A stretch of DNA of 64,000 nt, taken from positions 10,163,087-10,227,086 of the forward strand of contig CP034991.1 in the NCBI GenBank assembly GCA_004026145.2. The letters run 5' to 3'. The stretch comes from Takifugu bimaculatus. Its lineage: Eukaryota; Chordata; Actinopteri; Tetraodontiformes; Tetraodontidae. Shown here piece by piece: positions 1 to 12,156 of this stretch. Under the pieces are notes generated by a model. The model worked only from the letters and a program-made list of their open reading frames with translations. It did no database searches and had not been told where the DNA came from. Both the position numbers and the translations under genes were made by a program. How positions within the stretch are numbered: the first letter of the stretch is position 1; every line of letters begins with the position of its first letter.

Positions 1-2812
1 TGTTCAAGACTGGCCGCAGACAATCTCTGCTCCAGACTTCAGGAATTCAGCAGAAGCAGAGCTGCGACATCAAAACCATGTGGGAGACGTGGAAGGGTTT
101 TACCATTCGAGAACACGATCTTATTCACAACTCGTTGCAAGTAATTTCACTGTTTGTGGTTGTTTTTTTAACCTGTCGAGGCCAACCTTTCATTGAGCAT
201 CATTATGCTGTTATCACATTCTCAAATGGTTTTATTCTGAACTGCTTTAATATGTTTATGTGTTTAGTTTTTAAAGGGATTAAAACTAAAATCCCCCTTT
301 GTGCAGCATGGAGAGATACTCAACTGGCGTTATCATAAATCCTTGTAGTATTTTTAAACATTAAAAGGGTTATAGACTAATACAAGACTTAGCCTCAGGA
401 GATTAATACATATTTTTACCAAAAAAAAAATGCTTTCTTGCTTTACACGTCTACATAATCCCAGTTTTATCTCTTGTATTCTTCATGAACCACTTCGATA
501 TTTTATTCTTTTTCCTGTCTTGAAAAACAACATCATCTCTCATTTAAGGACCTGGCCTTTGCCTGTGCAGGGATTTTAGTGTTGAATCTTTCGCTTACAT
601 CAAACATTTATACACAGCCTTATACGATACACAGCATTATTGACTCTTCGCGGACTGAGGCGCTACAGTAAACTTGATGCTGGTTCATCCTGACTTATTC
701 AATCATTTTTGCTCCGAGCATCCCCACACTGTTTGCAGGGTTTGCAGAAAGGGTCCATTTCTTCTATCCTGTCCAGCAGCTGCGAGTAGCAATGCCCAAC
801 TTTTCCATTAACCATTTCCAGGTCCAGTTTTCACACAGTTGGCATTGAGGTTTGTGCATGATAGCCACATTTTTGCTTGGTTTTCTATATCTTGATGGGG
901 GATGGGCAATGATCCATGGCTCTGGGTACCTCGATGAAGCAAATCATTGCATTTTTCTAGATCGTTCATGAGGCTGAGGTAGGATATTTGGTTCTGATTG
1001 TCTCTAATTAAGACTGTAAATGCAGGAACACCTAAGGTTGAAGGTTAGGTTCCATTTAAATGCCAAATGAAGGTGAAGGTATTATTACTTTATCAAGATG
1101 TAATGTTGTAAAACTTAACAGCATATGAGAGGTCATAAGGAAAAGAAAAAAGCAACAGTCACGCACGTCTTGAGCTTTACATAGAAGATCTTTTGGAGCC
1201 ATTTAAACTCTTGGTTGTGATTGGTTACATGGTCAGATATATTTTACAGTCGCCACCAAGGCGCCGTGGATGGATGAGGGACATCATTAATCTAACAGAA
1301 ACCAATTCCTCCTACTGTATCCCCTTTATCAGGCTTTTTTTCCCCCACTGTCTCCATTTTTCCCTCCTCTCAAGCATTAAAAAATCGAAGCTGCCATTTA
1401 GGCCACAAAAGTATGACATCTGGCGCTCTAATGATTTGCAGGCCATAAGTGGAAATGTCCACCGTGAATCATGAAAATGCATTTTCCCATTTCCATTATA
1501 GGGACTGCATGCTCACAGAAGATTTAACACCATTGTTGCCGTCTCATTCTTGGGTTTTTTCCCCGTCTCTGTGTCTTGAATCATCTCACTGCTGTGCTGA
1601 CTTTCTCCTTCTCCACTTCATTTTCCTCGCCAGCTCATTTACAATTCCCCATGTTTATGTATTTGACATTTGCCAATGAAAGCCCGGCCGAGTGTCGGAC
1701 ATGTGAAGATCGAAAATGCTCTGACGAGTCATTGGGCTTTGGCTGATGTTTTAATTTGAATAGATTTTAAATTGATCACAGAATTCCCTCTTTTTCCTCC
1801 GCAGAGGGTACACATTCGGATTAAATAATGGGAGAGCTGAACATTTGAAGCCATGCTGGAGTCTTGTAATGTGACTTTTCCTGAAAATGCAGTAAATAAC
1901 TATCACATCACAAACTGTTAGAAATCCCAACCTGAGTTTGCAGTCTCTATATTGTTGTTATAGACGCTGTCAGTGTGGGATGTATCATAAAGTCAAGTCA
2001 CACTGATGTTTTTTGGTGTTTAGTGGAGCTCAAATTAAGTCAATGCTGCAGAGAAAAAAAATGTTTGCGAGAATAAAAATGTACAAGATGATGATGAACA
2101 GCAGTGTTTCAGCTTTAAGGACTATAATTACTCATCTCTCAGTGGTAGTTTTGACCACTGGAAAAAGCTTTTAAACCTCATGCCAGGAAAATTATATTTT
2201 ATTCCATCCTGCCTCTCCGAGTACCTGAAAGTACTCTCCGCACCACTAATGGAGCCTTCCTTGTTTCTCTTGGGTTTTTCCTGGATCCGCTAGTCAAGGT
2301 GAACCTTTGACTAGCTGGCCGCCTTTGTCTTTGCCTGGAAATTACCACAGTTCAAGTGGAAGTGCTTAACAGCTGGTAGCTGCGACCCATAAACAAAAGA
2401 TGGAGTCCCTGATTGGAGCCCCGGACTGTACAATGTCAGACTTAAATTCCAGCCCCCTGCTTCAGAGTGTAAATCACACGGCAAAGGAAAACAGAAGCCA
2501 GATGGTTACTCACCTCTTTGTGCACATAGGGCACCCTGAGCACTTCCAGCTTCGTGTGGTTGTTGGAATGTTGCGCGGACGTGTATGTTTATTCAAGTTT
2601 TCCTTCATTTACAGTGCTAAGTGTTTGCCTTTAGCTAAACATGATGATAAAAAAACTCTAATGGACACGGTAAATGTACAGCATTAACAGAAATACATGT
2701 CTGAGTGCACTAATCCAAGTGTAAAACAAACTGCATCCAGGGAACAAGAGTTCTGTCGAAAATCTGTGGACTTACATGAATAGAACAGCAAGTTGTATGT
2801 GTGGGCATAGAA

Positions 2813-2816
<4 letters not shown>
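1..2816. other. Non-coding stretch, no gene recognised
   Basis: Mixed-composition unique DNA with stop codons in all frames; the longest open frames are under 100 codons and resemble nothing I know. A ten-base A run lies near 421. An imperfect hairpin at about 2289-2315 (arms around ctagtcaagg, one bulged base) is the only local structure seen. Confidence 0.6.
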
Positions 2817-2871
<55 letters not shown>

Positions 2872-2916
2872 TACATACATACCTACATACATACATATAT
2901 GTGTGTGAGTGTGTGT

Positions 2917-2949
<33 letters not shown>

Positions 2950-2957
2950 CTGTATAT
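2817..2957. repeat. Compound microsatellite (CA)n-(ATAC)n-(TG)n-(CA)n-(TA)n
   Basis: A (CA) run covers about 2817-2864, followed by ATAC units, a short TG tract, another CA tract and a TA tract ending near 2957. Threonine-histidine and cysteine-valine 'proteins' read from it on both strands are artefacts of the repeat. Confidence 0.95.
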
Positions 2958-3254
2958 AGGTGATAAAAAAGAAAGGACTATTGATGTCTTGAGGCCATCA
3001 CACATATTCTGGAGTCTATTTGAAAGAAGTGGAAGCATTAGGTAATTAAAGAGCAGTGGTACAGTGAAAGAAATACTTTGAAAACATCTTTGAGTGATGG
3101 TAGGAAATTAGAGGTCTGAAGTTTTGTTGACCTATTCAACCTCCCAACCTCCTTCCACGATAGGTTTCATGGCTCCACGACGTCACACTATTTCCTTGCT
3201 TCTCCCTATGGAAAACACACACGAGAGTGTATATACCTCAGACCCCCCTCCCAA

Positions 3255-3261
<7 letters not shown>
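2958..3261. other. Non-coding spacer between two CA microsatellites
   Basis: About 300 bases of unique AT-leaning DNA. No splice-bounded frame, RNA gene or repeat was recognised. Confidence 0.6.

Positions 3262-3314
<53 letters not shown>
3262..3314. repeat. (CA)n microsatellite
   Basis: About 26 uninterrupted CA units, preceded by a C-rich stretch and a short ACACAT segment. Confidence 0.95.
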
Positions 3315-3317
<3 letters not shown>

Positions 3318-6262
3318 CTGTTAAATCGCTCATCGCCCTTCGCTGCCAAATTTACACATGTTTTGTGGTTAAATACATATATATAAAAAACCTTCACATG
3401 TATATTTTTGCATATAGCGTGTATAATCATCCCGTATGGGCACACTTCTCTTTTATTGGTGGCCCATCAATAGAACGTGGTCCACAAGACTCCTGACTAT
3501 GGCTTTTCTGAACCACTCTGAAGACACATCGAGCATGCTCAAAACCAGGAACAACAAGAAGAACCGATGTGACTCTTAAACTGGCTGTACTGGTGTGTGT
3601 TCCAGGCTGTGCATGACAGTATCACTAAACCCAGGTTCTTGCTCATAAACCATCAGCTGATTTACAGGACCTTCATCGATCTCTAACGGGTGGGGCAGTG
3701 AGTCCATTGAGGAGCGACCCTGTCTGACATTATCAGGTGTGGAGCAAAGAGATGACTATTGAAGGGCTGAATCGAAGATAATGCTGGAGACGAAGCTTGG
3801 CTAAAAGCTGGCAGGACAACCCATTGGAGGAGAAACGGACAGCTGACAAGCGTCCAGCCGTGCGATCAGAGAGAGAGAGAGGGTTATAGACTCTGAGGTA
3901 AGATCAATCATCATTAGCCAAACAGGATCAATAGAAAGACTGCTAAGTAGCTGGAGAAGCAAACTTCTATTCAAGGCCTTTCAGTTCCCCAAAGCCAGGA
4001 AACATCACCATATATACCTGTTCTCTGCACACTTACGACCCTCGATCTGTCTGAGCATGTGTGCTGAGGCTTATAAGTAGAGAGGTCTGGTCTCCCCAGG
4101 TCCTGTTGCTCAGCCTGGTGTCATATTCTGCTGGATTCTGGTATCCTGGCCACACCAGCTACACAGACTGGGCGGACAGATATTGGTAAACACAGAGGAA
4201 AGGTGCTTCCTGCTCATCCTGATTATGTGTTGGAGCTTAAAATCAAACTTATTTCAAGTTTCTTGACCTGTACCAGTGCAGGAAGAGGAGGAAGGGGGCT
4301 GTGGTGGCTCCTGGGATCTTTGCAAGGACATTCTTCTGTCCGGTGACAAGTAATGACATAAATAGCTTATTATTTTCCTAGGCAGATGTAGTTGTACCAT
4401 TTGAATTTTTTCCGGACACATTTTGCCAAATGTGCTCCTGGTTGAAGTCTAAAACTACACATTCCTGACCTTTTTGGTTGTTTGCTATCTTGCCATAAAC
4501 ACCTCACTGAAGTCCCTCCCACCTCACTGAAGTTCCAGTACATCTGAAAGAAACTGTTGTCAGTAAACCTCCTGCCACAGCTCCGGATATGATGAAAAAA
4601 AATCCCCCCACACTTTGTCTGGAATCGTCAGGCTGGTGTGAATTTGCCCAGCGGCCATCTCCTCATGCTGCCTTTCCTGTCCCTTTAACTATATCCACTC
4701 CCCTGCCCCTCTTGTCCCCTCACTCATTTTCTCCCTCAAGCTTTTCCGCCCTGTCAATCTCCTACTCTAATACCTTTGCAGGATGTCCAGGTTAAACTCT
4801 GACTGTGTTTTGTCAAAACTGTACCAAGATTTAAGGCAAATAAATTAGCGGCAAATTACCTGTCAGACAGTCACTGTTGAGACGTCTTCGCTTACTGAAG
4901 AACAGCGAGTGGAGGAACAGCGCAGGAGCCATTTTCATTCAATGAGAAATCACTATTTAAAGACCTCCCTGTCTCATCTGACCGGCTGAAGATCCTGTCG
5001 GCTCTCATTCCCATTATAAGTGATGTCTGAGCTGTCGTAGTCACTGTTCTCTGCAGGACAAATAAAGTTTAACGTTGAGCTGAATTAATCAGCGCTGACA
5101 GGAGAACTCCCCGGGCCGTCCACCATCACGGCGCTCCATTCCCCTCACCTGCTAATTGCACTCCCTAATGAACTCATTGCACCGTTGTCCGATTTTTAGA
5201 ACAATCATTTCATTTAGGCAAATGAGAGAGCCGTTCTCTGCACCTGTGGCTGAAGTTCAGGCACATTTTTGGACCAAAATACCAAAAACACGCGTGTGCG
5301 TGCGAAATCATTTCAGCAGCCATTGTCACTGATAGCATCTGTTGCTTGAAGAGCAACCTTGATGTATGCTAATGCAGCGAACGCGCTCTCTGCTGTGTCG
5401 CAGCTTGCAATTATTGTTTGCATTATTTGTAATTAAAACAACATTGACATCTCTTTCATATGGAAATCGTTCCCCGTTTCCCATCTTTGATTTTCCGATA
5501 TGAACAAAGACAATGCGTCAGTGATTGTGCGCTGGGGTTCTCCCACTCTTCTTTGTTCGGTTCCGTCGTGGAGGAACCTGATGGCCTCGCTCTGTTTGCA
5601 ATAGATAGCAGCCGTTTTGAGAAAATGCATTAGGCCCAAAATGAAAGGTAATATGCAACGACCTTTGGGATGGGACCTATCTACATTATTCAAGCTGAGC
5701 ACAGGTCAGATTTGATGTGAAATCGGCTAAACGATGCGCCCGAGTCATGTTTTATTCATCCAGCTGCTTTGAGAGGAAAGAGCCTTCAAAGACAAATGTT
5801 GGTCATTTTTAGATACTCTTGGAGGAAGCAGTGGTTTAACGTCAAGCAATAACCTTAAAGATATTGTCGTTGTTTGCTCTGAATCATTTACCGCTTCAAG
5901 ACTATTGCTTCATAAATTAATTTTGATGTTATACTGAAGAGCTGAGTGCATGCGAGGCCGGAGCTACCTCCTGAAAACACAACCAAACAGAAACATCTGA
6001 TTAACAGCCGTGCCATAACTTTTGTCAGCAGTTCTAAAACTTTTTCACATCATATGGCACTAAAAATGGTACAAGTTTGATTAAATTCAAGGTCTATTGA
6101 CTAGAGAAGGTAGAGATGTCAACAGGTGACGTAAAATAGGATCGGGAGAGTATTTGTCCTCTTCAAGGCCCTCTGTGTGTCCATATACCCCTTCTCTATT
6201 ATATGTTCTCTCTTCTGTCTCTTTTGAATAATAAAGCTTTTCCACTGGTGTTTCCAGCAGTG
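3315..6262. other. Non-coding stretch, no gene recognised
   Basis: Unique DNA. Isolated donor-like sequence near 3897 (ctgag/gtaaga) has no matching upstream acceptor with an open frame. The part from about 5130 to 5470 has the homeodomain-like TAATT/ATTA words and even composition often seen in conserved noncoding elements, but that cannot be shown from one sequence. Confidence 0.55.
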
Positions 6263-6276
6263 CTGCCCCCTAGTGT
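6263..6276 (-). promoter_or_regulatory. CTCF-like motif
   Basis: The plus strand reads ctgccccctagtgt; its complement acactagggggcag matches the vertebrate CTCF core (CCACTAGGGGGCAG type) at nearly every position. Occupancy is unknown and short motifs occur by chance. Confidence 0.4.
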
Positions 6277-6761
6277 CATGATGGTCTGTTAAAAGACAAA
6301 CACTGGGGCGTCAATTGATTCATTCAGAATTCTTACAGGACTTGAATGCATCATCCTTGGGAAACTTATCATGCTGGCACTTTCTTGAATGGGGCAATCT
6401 AGTCTTACTGCCACCATAGGGTCACCCCCTGCAGGGCCCACCATCCTCCAGATTGAACTTTTCAAACACTTGTAATGCTTTCTTCCTCGTGTTTCGCCGA
6501 TGTTGTCATCGGTGCCAACATCAAGCACTAGTTTACGATGCTGCACTATAACATTCCCCAGACTTCCCCCCCCCACACGTGTGAGCGTTTGTGCCGACGT
6601 CGGCCTGACAGAGGTGAGTGCGTTGAAGCCGCAGGTGTCTGCATGTGTTGTTTAACCCCAGCCATGTGCAGGGTTCACCATGTGTACCGCTAACCTCTGA
6701 GCTCATCCTTCTTCTCTTCCCACTGCGGCTCTCACCAAAGCCAGGCCTGACTTTGTGTCCA

Positions 6762-6779
6762 CGTGCACTTAAGTGCACG
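6762..6779. repeat. Perfect 18-base palindrome
   Basis: The sequence cgtgcacttaagtgcacg equals its own complement. Allowing one bulged base at 6761, pairing extends to about 6757-6782. No known family was recognised. Confidence 0.85.
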
Positions 6780-6783
6780 GACC

Positions 6784-7560
6784 ATAAAAGCAAAGTCAGA
6801 CGCTGATGAATGAGCTCCATGCTTCTTCGGCAGGCCGGCCAAGTTTGCAGAAATCATGATCAAACACAATGAGCAGATCGAGCTCATAAACACACATTTA
6901 TTCTATAGTCAGCACCAACGTTTTAGCCAGGATTCAAAAAGGGACAGAGTATCTGCCGTCATCTGTTGTCTGATGAGGTAATTCAAAGAGGATGTCAGCT
7001 TGTGTCTTTGAAATCACATCAGCTCTTTTATAATCGCATTCATTCATGCATTTAACGATGCCCCAGTTGCTTCTCTGAAGGAGTTTGAATCAGAAATGTC
7101 TTTTTGTCTCATTCATATTTAATGATAAGTGTTTTTCTTTGATTTCCAACTAACTGTGACAACTGCCTGATAATTAGACAGCTTCTTTACTCACAATAAA
7201 TTTCAGTGGAACTGAAAATGGATCATCAGCAAACTTGAATGAGCTTCTCCAGAGTGTTAAAGGACTTCATAGACAGGAGTTCGATTCTCATTGGCGTCGG
7301 TAATGGGGATGGATATAAATTTTTAATCTTTATCTGCTTATTGTTTGAACATTTAACTCTCTGTGAGGCCGAAACGGAACCAGCCTCTGGCAGAGTGGAA
7401 AACACTGACGATTCCATCAGAGTTGGTTCTGTGCATCTTTGAGCCGGCTCTCCATGTGACCCGTATCTGCGCTGCCACTCTCAGTCTCTCATCCATCCAT
7501 CATCTGCTGTTTAATTACTCCGTACAGATACCTCCCCGCCTGTCATATTAACATTCACAG
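6784..7560. other. Non-coding stretch upstream of a possible exon
   Basis: Unique AT-rich DNA with no recognised gene. The last 20 bases (tgtcatattaacattcacag) could act as a splice acceptor for the candidate exon that starts at 7561, although the pyrimidine tract is weak. Confidence 0.5.
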
Positions 7561-7685
7561 GGTGTGTTGGGGAGAAGAGCGAGGCCCCGCACGTGCCAGT
7601 CACAGACCAAAGAGCCATGAAAGCCACAGACGTACCAGCCGAACTCGGAACTGACAGATTTGGGCAACACCATCTTCTGGGGCAG
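7561..7685 (+). other. Candidate exon 1 of a small spliced transcript
   Basis: A 125-base block bounded by a plausible acceptor (attcacag/gg) and a near-consensus donor (ggcag/gtgagt). The frame beginning at 7563 is open throughout for 41 codons. It contains an ATG at 7617 with G at -3, and the frame ends exactly on a codon boundary at the donor. No protein family is recognised; residues around the end read TDRFGQHHLLGQ. It joins to the next block across a 71-base intron, a typical size for compact fish introns. It may be a small coding gene, a 5' untranslated exon or part of a long noncoding RNA; chance cannot be excluded. The opposite strand is also open here but lacks equally good splice sites. 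Confidence 0.35.
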
Positions 7686-7756
7686 GTGAGTAAAACACTG
7701 TACTTTTCTTTGTTTTGGTAAGTGCATGGCTGCTCTGCTTCTTCTATCCATTCCAG

Positions 7757-7990
7757 GAGAAAGATAAATGGCTACAGAGAAAAGGAGGAGGGGAAGAAAG
7801 ATGGAAGGAAGAGAAGAAACGCCTGCTTTGGCTCAGTGGCTGCAGCAGCACGCTGTGACCATATGCTGCTCCAGGTGGACTCTGTATCCAGGCAACTGTA
7901 TCAAAGCGGAGGGGGCATCTACGACCCAATCCACAGGGCTTTTCAAACGGAGGAGTCGGGGAGAACAATGCACCCATCATCTGCTGGCAG
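7757..7990 (+). other. Candidate exon 2 of a small spliced transcript
   Basis: A 234-base block preceded by a pyrimidine-rich acceptor (tgcttcttctatccattccag) and followed by a good donor (ggcag/gtaaga). Joined to the block at 7561-7685 in phase 0, the frame runs EKDKWLQRK and then a lysine/glutamate-rich segment to a TGA at 7856-7858, giving a 56-codon frame from the ATG at 7617. A second frame (phase +1) stays open across the whole block. It could continue into a third block behind a strong acceptor at 8128 (ttttctgcag), where it would end with TGA near 8210. Two competing frames and no recognisable domain argue for a noncoding or untranslated exon, or coincidence. Confidence 0.35.
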
Positions 7991-8210
7991 GTAAGATCAC
8001 CTGGCCTTACTCAGCCAAACTCCTCCTGGCAGCTCCACAGAGACTCCTTTCAGGCCGTCTCTCCTCCTGGGTTAGGACCCTCCCACCAGGGGTCTGGGAA
8101 GGAACACTGCCACGTCTGTTTTCTGCAGGGAGAGTGTCAGCACATTTGGAATAATGGCCAGGTGGTTGAGACAAATCCGGACGGAACGTCACGCAGGGAG
8201 TGACCGTTGA

Positions 8211-8882
8211 CTGACACCGTTTGGGTCAGCAGACTTTACATGCATGGCAGGGCTCCATGTACACACAAACACATAAATACTGTGGAGGGAGGGGGCAATA
8301 CTGCATACCAAGTTCTATAGTAGCAGATATCTGTTTGTCTTGGCATGAAAGTAAAATAACAAATTCCAGTCGCCAAAGAAAGCTATTCTAAGAGCACAGG
8401 CGTAGATTTTACACTTAAGTTGTCTAAAAAAGGAACATTGTCAAAATTCATATTCACACAGTCACACTTAGAAGATGGTAATTCTCCTAACTGTGGTGGA
8501 GTATTTCATAATTTAATGTGAAGTGTACTCCAGGGTGCTGATTACCGGATCACTTGAGTGCGCTCATTGTGTTTAGCCGGCACTTTTTCTTTCCCCTCTG
8601 CATTTGGTGTGGTGGCATTTCTCAGTGCTGCATTTACAGATCAGGAGAGGAGGAAACGGCCGCCGTGGCTGCGTGAGCAGGAGGAGGAGTGGCCATGGCA
8701 TGGGGGGTGGGGGGTTAATTTAAAGCAGTCTGATGAAGGCTGCTGACCAACGCAAACTTTTGAAAAAGGTGTTGCAGCTTTCTGCAAACTTCAGGAATCC
8801 GTTTTATTTACTCTGAGGAAGATGAAGAACTTGAGAGCTGCACTTCGTGTCCAGTGGCACTTTAGGACAGGATATGAAATGG

Positions 8883-8884
<2 letters not shown>
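8211..8884. other. Non-coding stretch, no gene recognised
   Basis: Unique DNA between the possible transcript and an AG tract. Nothing further was recognised. Confidence 0.55.

Positions 8885-8914
<30 letters not shown>
8885..8914. repeat. (AG)n microsatellite
   Basis: Fifteen AG units in an uninterrupted run. Confidence 0.9.
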
Positions 8915-8916
<2 letters not shown>

Positions 8917-9081
8917 CAGGCTAACTTTATCTGCCATATCTGTGATAAACAAAGCTTACCGAAAGGAAGGTGGAATTCACTAAAATGTTTCCTTCTAGTT
9001 AAGGTCTTGTAAACTCCAAAACCACCACATTTTATGGCTTTTTTCCTTCCTCTGCTGGAAGCAAAGGAACAGTAAGAGCAA

Positions 9082-9121
9082 CCCCCCCCCCCCCACACAC
9101 ACACACACACACACACACACA
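9082..9121. repeat. Poly-C tract joined to (CA)n microsatellite
   Basis: Thirteen C bases run directly into about 14 CA units. The same C-run plus CA arrangement recurs near 27422. Confidence 0.9.
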
Positions 9122-9375
9122 TCCTCACATTTTGACCTTTGTGGGGACTTTCGTAGCCATACTATATTGCCAAACCCCTTACCTTAACTCTAACTATCCC
9201 AACTAACTCCCTAACCCTAACCCTAATCCCATTTCTAACCTCAACCTTAAAAACATTCTCTTAACCCTCAAACAATCCTTTGAAGTTGGGGGTCCCAGCA
9301 AAATGGCTCCACATTGCTAGCAGACTGAGGGTTAATTTGGGACTAAATATGGAACAAACCTGAGAACACACATGA
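9122..9375 (-). repeat. TG-microsatellite-associated teleost interspersed repeat, copy A
   Basis: Read on the minus strand, it shares an ordered series of words with the copies at 18451 and 25965: a 'caaagga...gtttgagg' segment, degenerate GGTTAGGG-like units, 'gttgggat.gttag', and a closing 'gtccccacaaag' segment. It is bracketed by CA/TG tracts on both sides. The ctaaccctaaccctaa stretch near 9211 is part of this repeat rather than a telomere. Confidence 0.6.
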
Positions 9376-9415
9376 ACACACACACACACACACGCACACA
9401 CACAGACACACACAC
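9376..9415. repeat. Imperfect (CA)n microsatellite
   Basis: CA units interrupted by single G substitutions. It bounds the far end of the interspersed repeat at 9122-9375. Confidence 0.85.
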
Positions 9416-12070
9416 TATTCACATGAATGTGTTTTGGAGGAGCTGCATTCCTGTCCACGTGTCGGTGAAGCTGCCTTTATCATTGTCTTTCCTTTGTCAT
9501 CAGGCTCCCGATTCACCTCATTTACCAAAAATCCAAAGTATCTCCTTTTCTCTTCCCTACTGCGATGACAGCAGAAAAAGCGGAATATGGAATTATTACC
9601 TGCAGCTGAGTAAACAGAATTGGCTCTCTGAAAGAAAATGGCTGATTTGGAGGGACAAAATAAGGAGTCTTATTTGCACTGATGAGGGAAACAAAATCGC
9701 CTAACAAGGACCATCTTGGGTGGCAATTTGCTTCTTTGTCAGCCGGGTGCCGCAGACAACCAATTTACCACAAATACGCTAAAGCAATTTACCTTACAGT
9801 ATGGAATACGCTGAAACCATACCGCAGAGAGGCCGATTCATGTCGTGTATATATGCAGCACAACATTATGAGCAGCTTCCACTTGTACTTTATATTCCCA
9901 TATTAGTTAGGCTCTTTTTTGTTTAACTCGATCCATCTGACTCTGCAGCAAACAGCCTGTTTTTTAATGATGTGTCCAAACTAGAGAATGAGTAATTGAC
10001 ACTGAACAGTTTGGAACATATTTGGGCTTTCTGGAATGCAGCCCAGACAGTGCTGTTGCCAAATTTTGAGCATTATAACTGTCAAACAGGGAGAACTGAA
10101 CCTAAAAACCCTCCACTGTTGGAGATCTTTACCTGTGTAAAATACAAACCAAGACATTTTGATAGCATGCTGGAAATTATATATATAACGGTAACAAAGA
10201 ATGCTACTTGATCTTTGCCGCTGCTGCTCGCCGTAGTTAAAATCGGAATGACGCAACTTCATTGTTTATAATTCCTGAAGTGTGTTTCATAAATTGTGTG
10301 TTTATCACACGAGGCTGCCAACTTTCAGCGAGCCGGAGCAATTAAATCCCAGACGGGGGCCACGTATGCCTTAAATCACGCTAACCTGCAATCGGGACCA
10401 GATACGCCGCTCAGAACCGGATGAGATCCAGTTCTGGGGCAGGTATGTTTCAGAGCAGCATTAAGTCAACTACACGGATGTGTAAACTGCACATTTCGGC
10501 TCAGATTACATGTAACACGCGTGTAGTTTGAAAGGGGCCGTCAGTTGTTTGCGCCGTGTTTTAATTGCAGTGTCAGTCCCCACGACTTCTGCCAAAAAGC
10601 AAGTCTGGATGGAGTCAGTCCTCTGCTTTAACCATAAAATAAACGCCAAATCAGAATAAGATCTCCAGACTTGTGACGGCGAATGTTCCCTGTCGTTTTC
10701 TCAGCACAGTGAGGCCAGAGTCCCAATCTGTCTCTAATCTTCCACAGTTAGGGGGCTAGTGGGGGGGGGGAGGAAGTCATTGTAGGCAGCTGTGTCGGCT
10801 GCTGAGTCCAGCACACCAACGCCCCCGATCCACTGCTTTCTTTTTTTTTTTTTCGTTTTTCGTTTTTCCCTTTTCCATTTTCTTTCCACCCTTCAGTGGA
10901 ACTTATTTCAGATGAAATGTAGAAAGAAAGAAATCTGGACGGTGCCGAGCTGGGGTATAATGAGTTACAGGTGGAGGGTTTAAATTCCCCTGAGCTGCAA
11001 CCCGCCGCTCCAGATGAGCCTGAGTGTGTTTCTGCAAGGGGAAGAAGAGCCTCTCTCTGATTTCAGAGTGCTTTTTCATTTCAGCTGAGCAGCTGCTGAT
11101 AACGCCGCCATTTAACCTGTCAAGATGCAAAGAAATGAGGCTTCTTACGCATCAGGTCACAGCGTTGAGCAGACGCAGGTTTGGAATGAGGGATTTCCTC
11201 CTGTTGTGATTGTGGACACGTGGGGCCGCGTTGGATGCGGTTACTTGCTAATCTGTGAGATATGAACAAAGCTGCCCCCTTTTGCTTCAGAAGGCTTCTG
11301 AAGGGGTTTAACTTATTCACTGGCCATGCAAGGTCACTGTATTCCCGAGAGAGCGGCCCGAAACACAAGTAAGGAACAGAGGAGAGGAGAGCAGCAGACA
11401 GCTATAATGAGAGTGTACAAGGAACTGACCACATTTATAGGCGCTTGAACCTTGTGGTAAACTTGGGAAATGAGGTTGCAGTCTTTCCCAATTTTCCCTT
11501 TAACCAAAACCACAGGTCATATGGTAGAAATTGATCCCAGATCAAAGGGAATAGCCAATTAGACGCAGTCGTCCATTTCATGTGTAATATCTCCCTCAGA
11601 TCGTTGAGAAATGTTCTGGAGGAAACGTGTAGGTGACATGCGCAGGTGCAAATTTTATCTGTTGCCCTCAACACGCTCGGCATGCATTTTTCCCTTTAAA
11701 GTGCATACATATGTCTGCAGCTCAGACATGCACCTCATTATGTTTTATAAGAGCATATAGAGATTATAGTGCATTTTCATAAAGTCTAGACATTTGAGGG
11801 TGTAATTTTAAAGCCGTTGAAAGCATTTAGACCAAAATAAGTCTCTCCGTTACACTCCAGTCTGTCCCCGAGGACACACAAGAACTCTGAACTCTGGAAG
11901 ACCCTTGTGTGTACATGTTAGTGCATGACAGGGAAACTCTATATGGGTGTGTTTCAGTACACCGATACTCAAACAGGGCGGCTGGACTCAGCTCACGGGG
12001 CAGTGAGGTAAAGAAGATGTCACCATTAAGAGGATAATGGACAAGCTTCAATGTCAGTTCAGGGGACCTG

Positions 12071-12073
<3 letters not shown>
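9416..12073. other. Non-coding stretch, no gene recognised
   Basis: Unique DNA. It holds a G10 run near 10761, a T-rich block near 10841 and an isolated donor-like site near 10440 (ggcag/gtatgt). Open frames are short and have no recognisable domains. Confidence 0.55.

Positions 12074-12151
<78 letters not shown>
12074..12151. repeat. (CA)n microsatellite
   Basis: About 39 uninterrupted CA units, one of the longest in the window. Frames read through it on either strand are artefacts. Confidence 0.95.

Positions 12152-12156
<5 letters not shown>

Noticed and set aside
2684..3496. Several open frames rich in TH or CV dipeptides
   Set aside because: They are translations of (CA)n/(TG)n microsatellites. 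The same applies to frames over 9261-9458, 11827-12246, 18270-18494, 20026-20247, 56509-56832 and 62789-63250.
9205..9232. ctaaccctaaccctaa considered as interstitial telomere sequence
   Set aside because: It is only two to three degenerate units and is shared in position with other copies of the TG-associated repeat.
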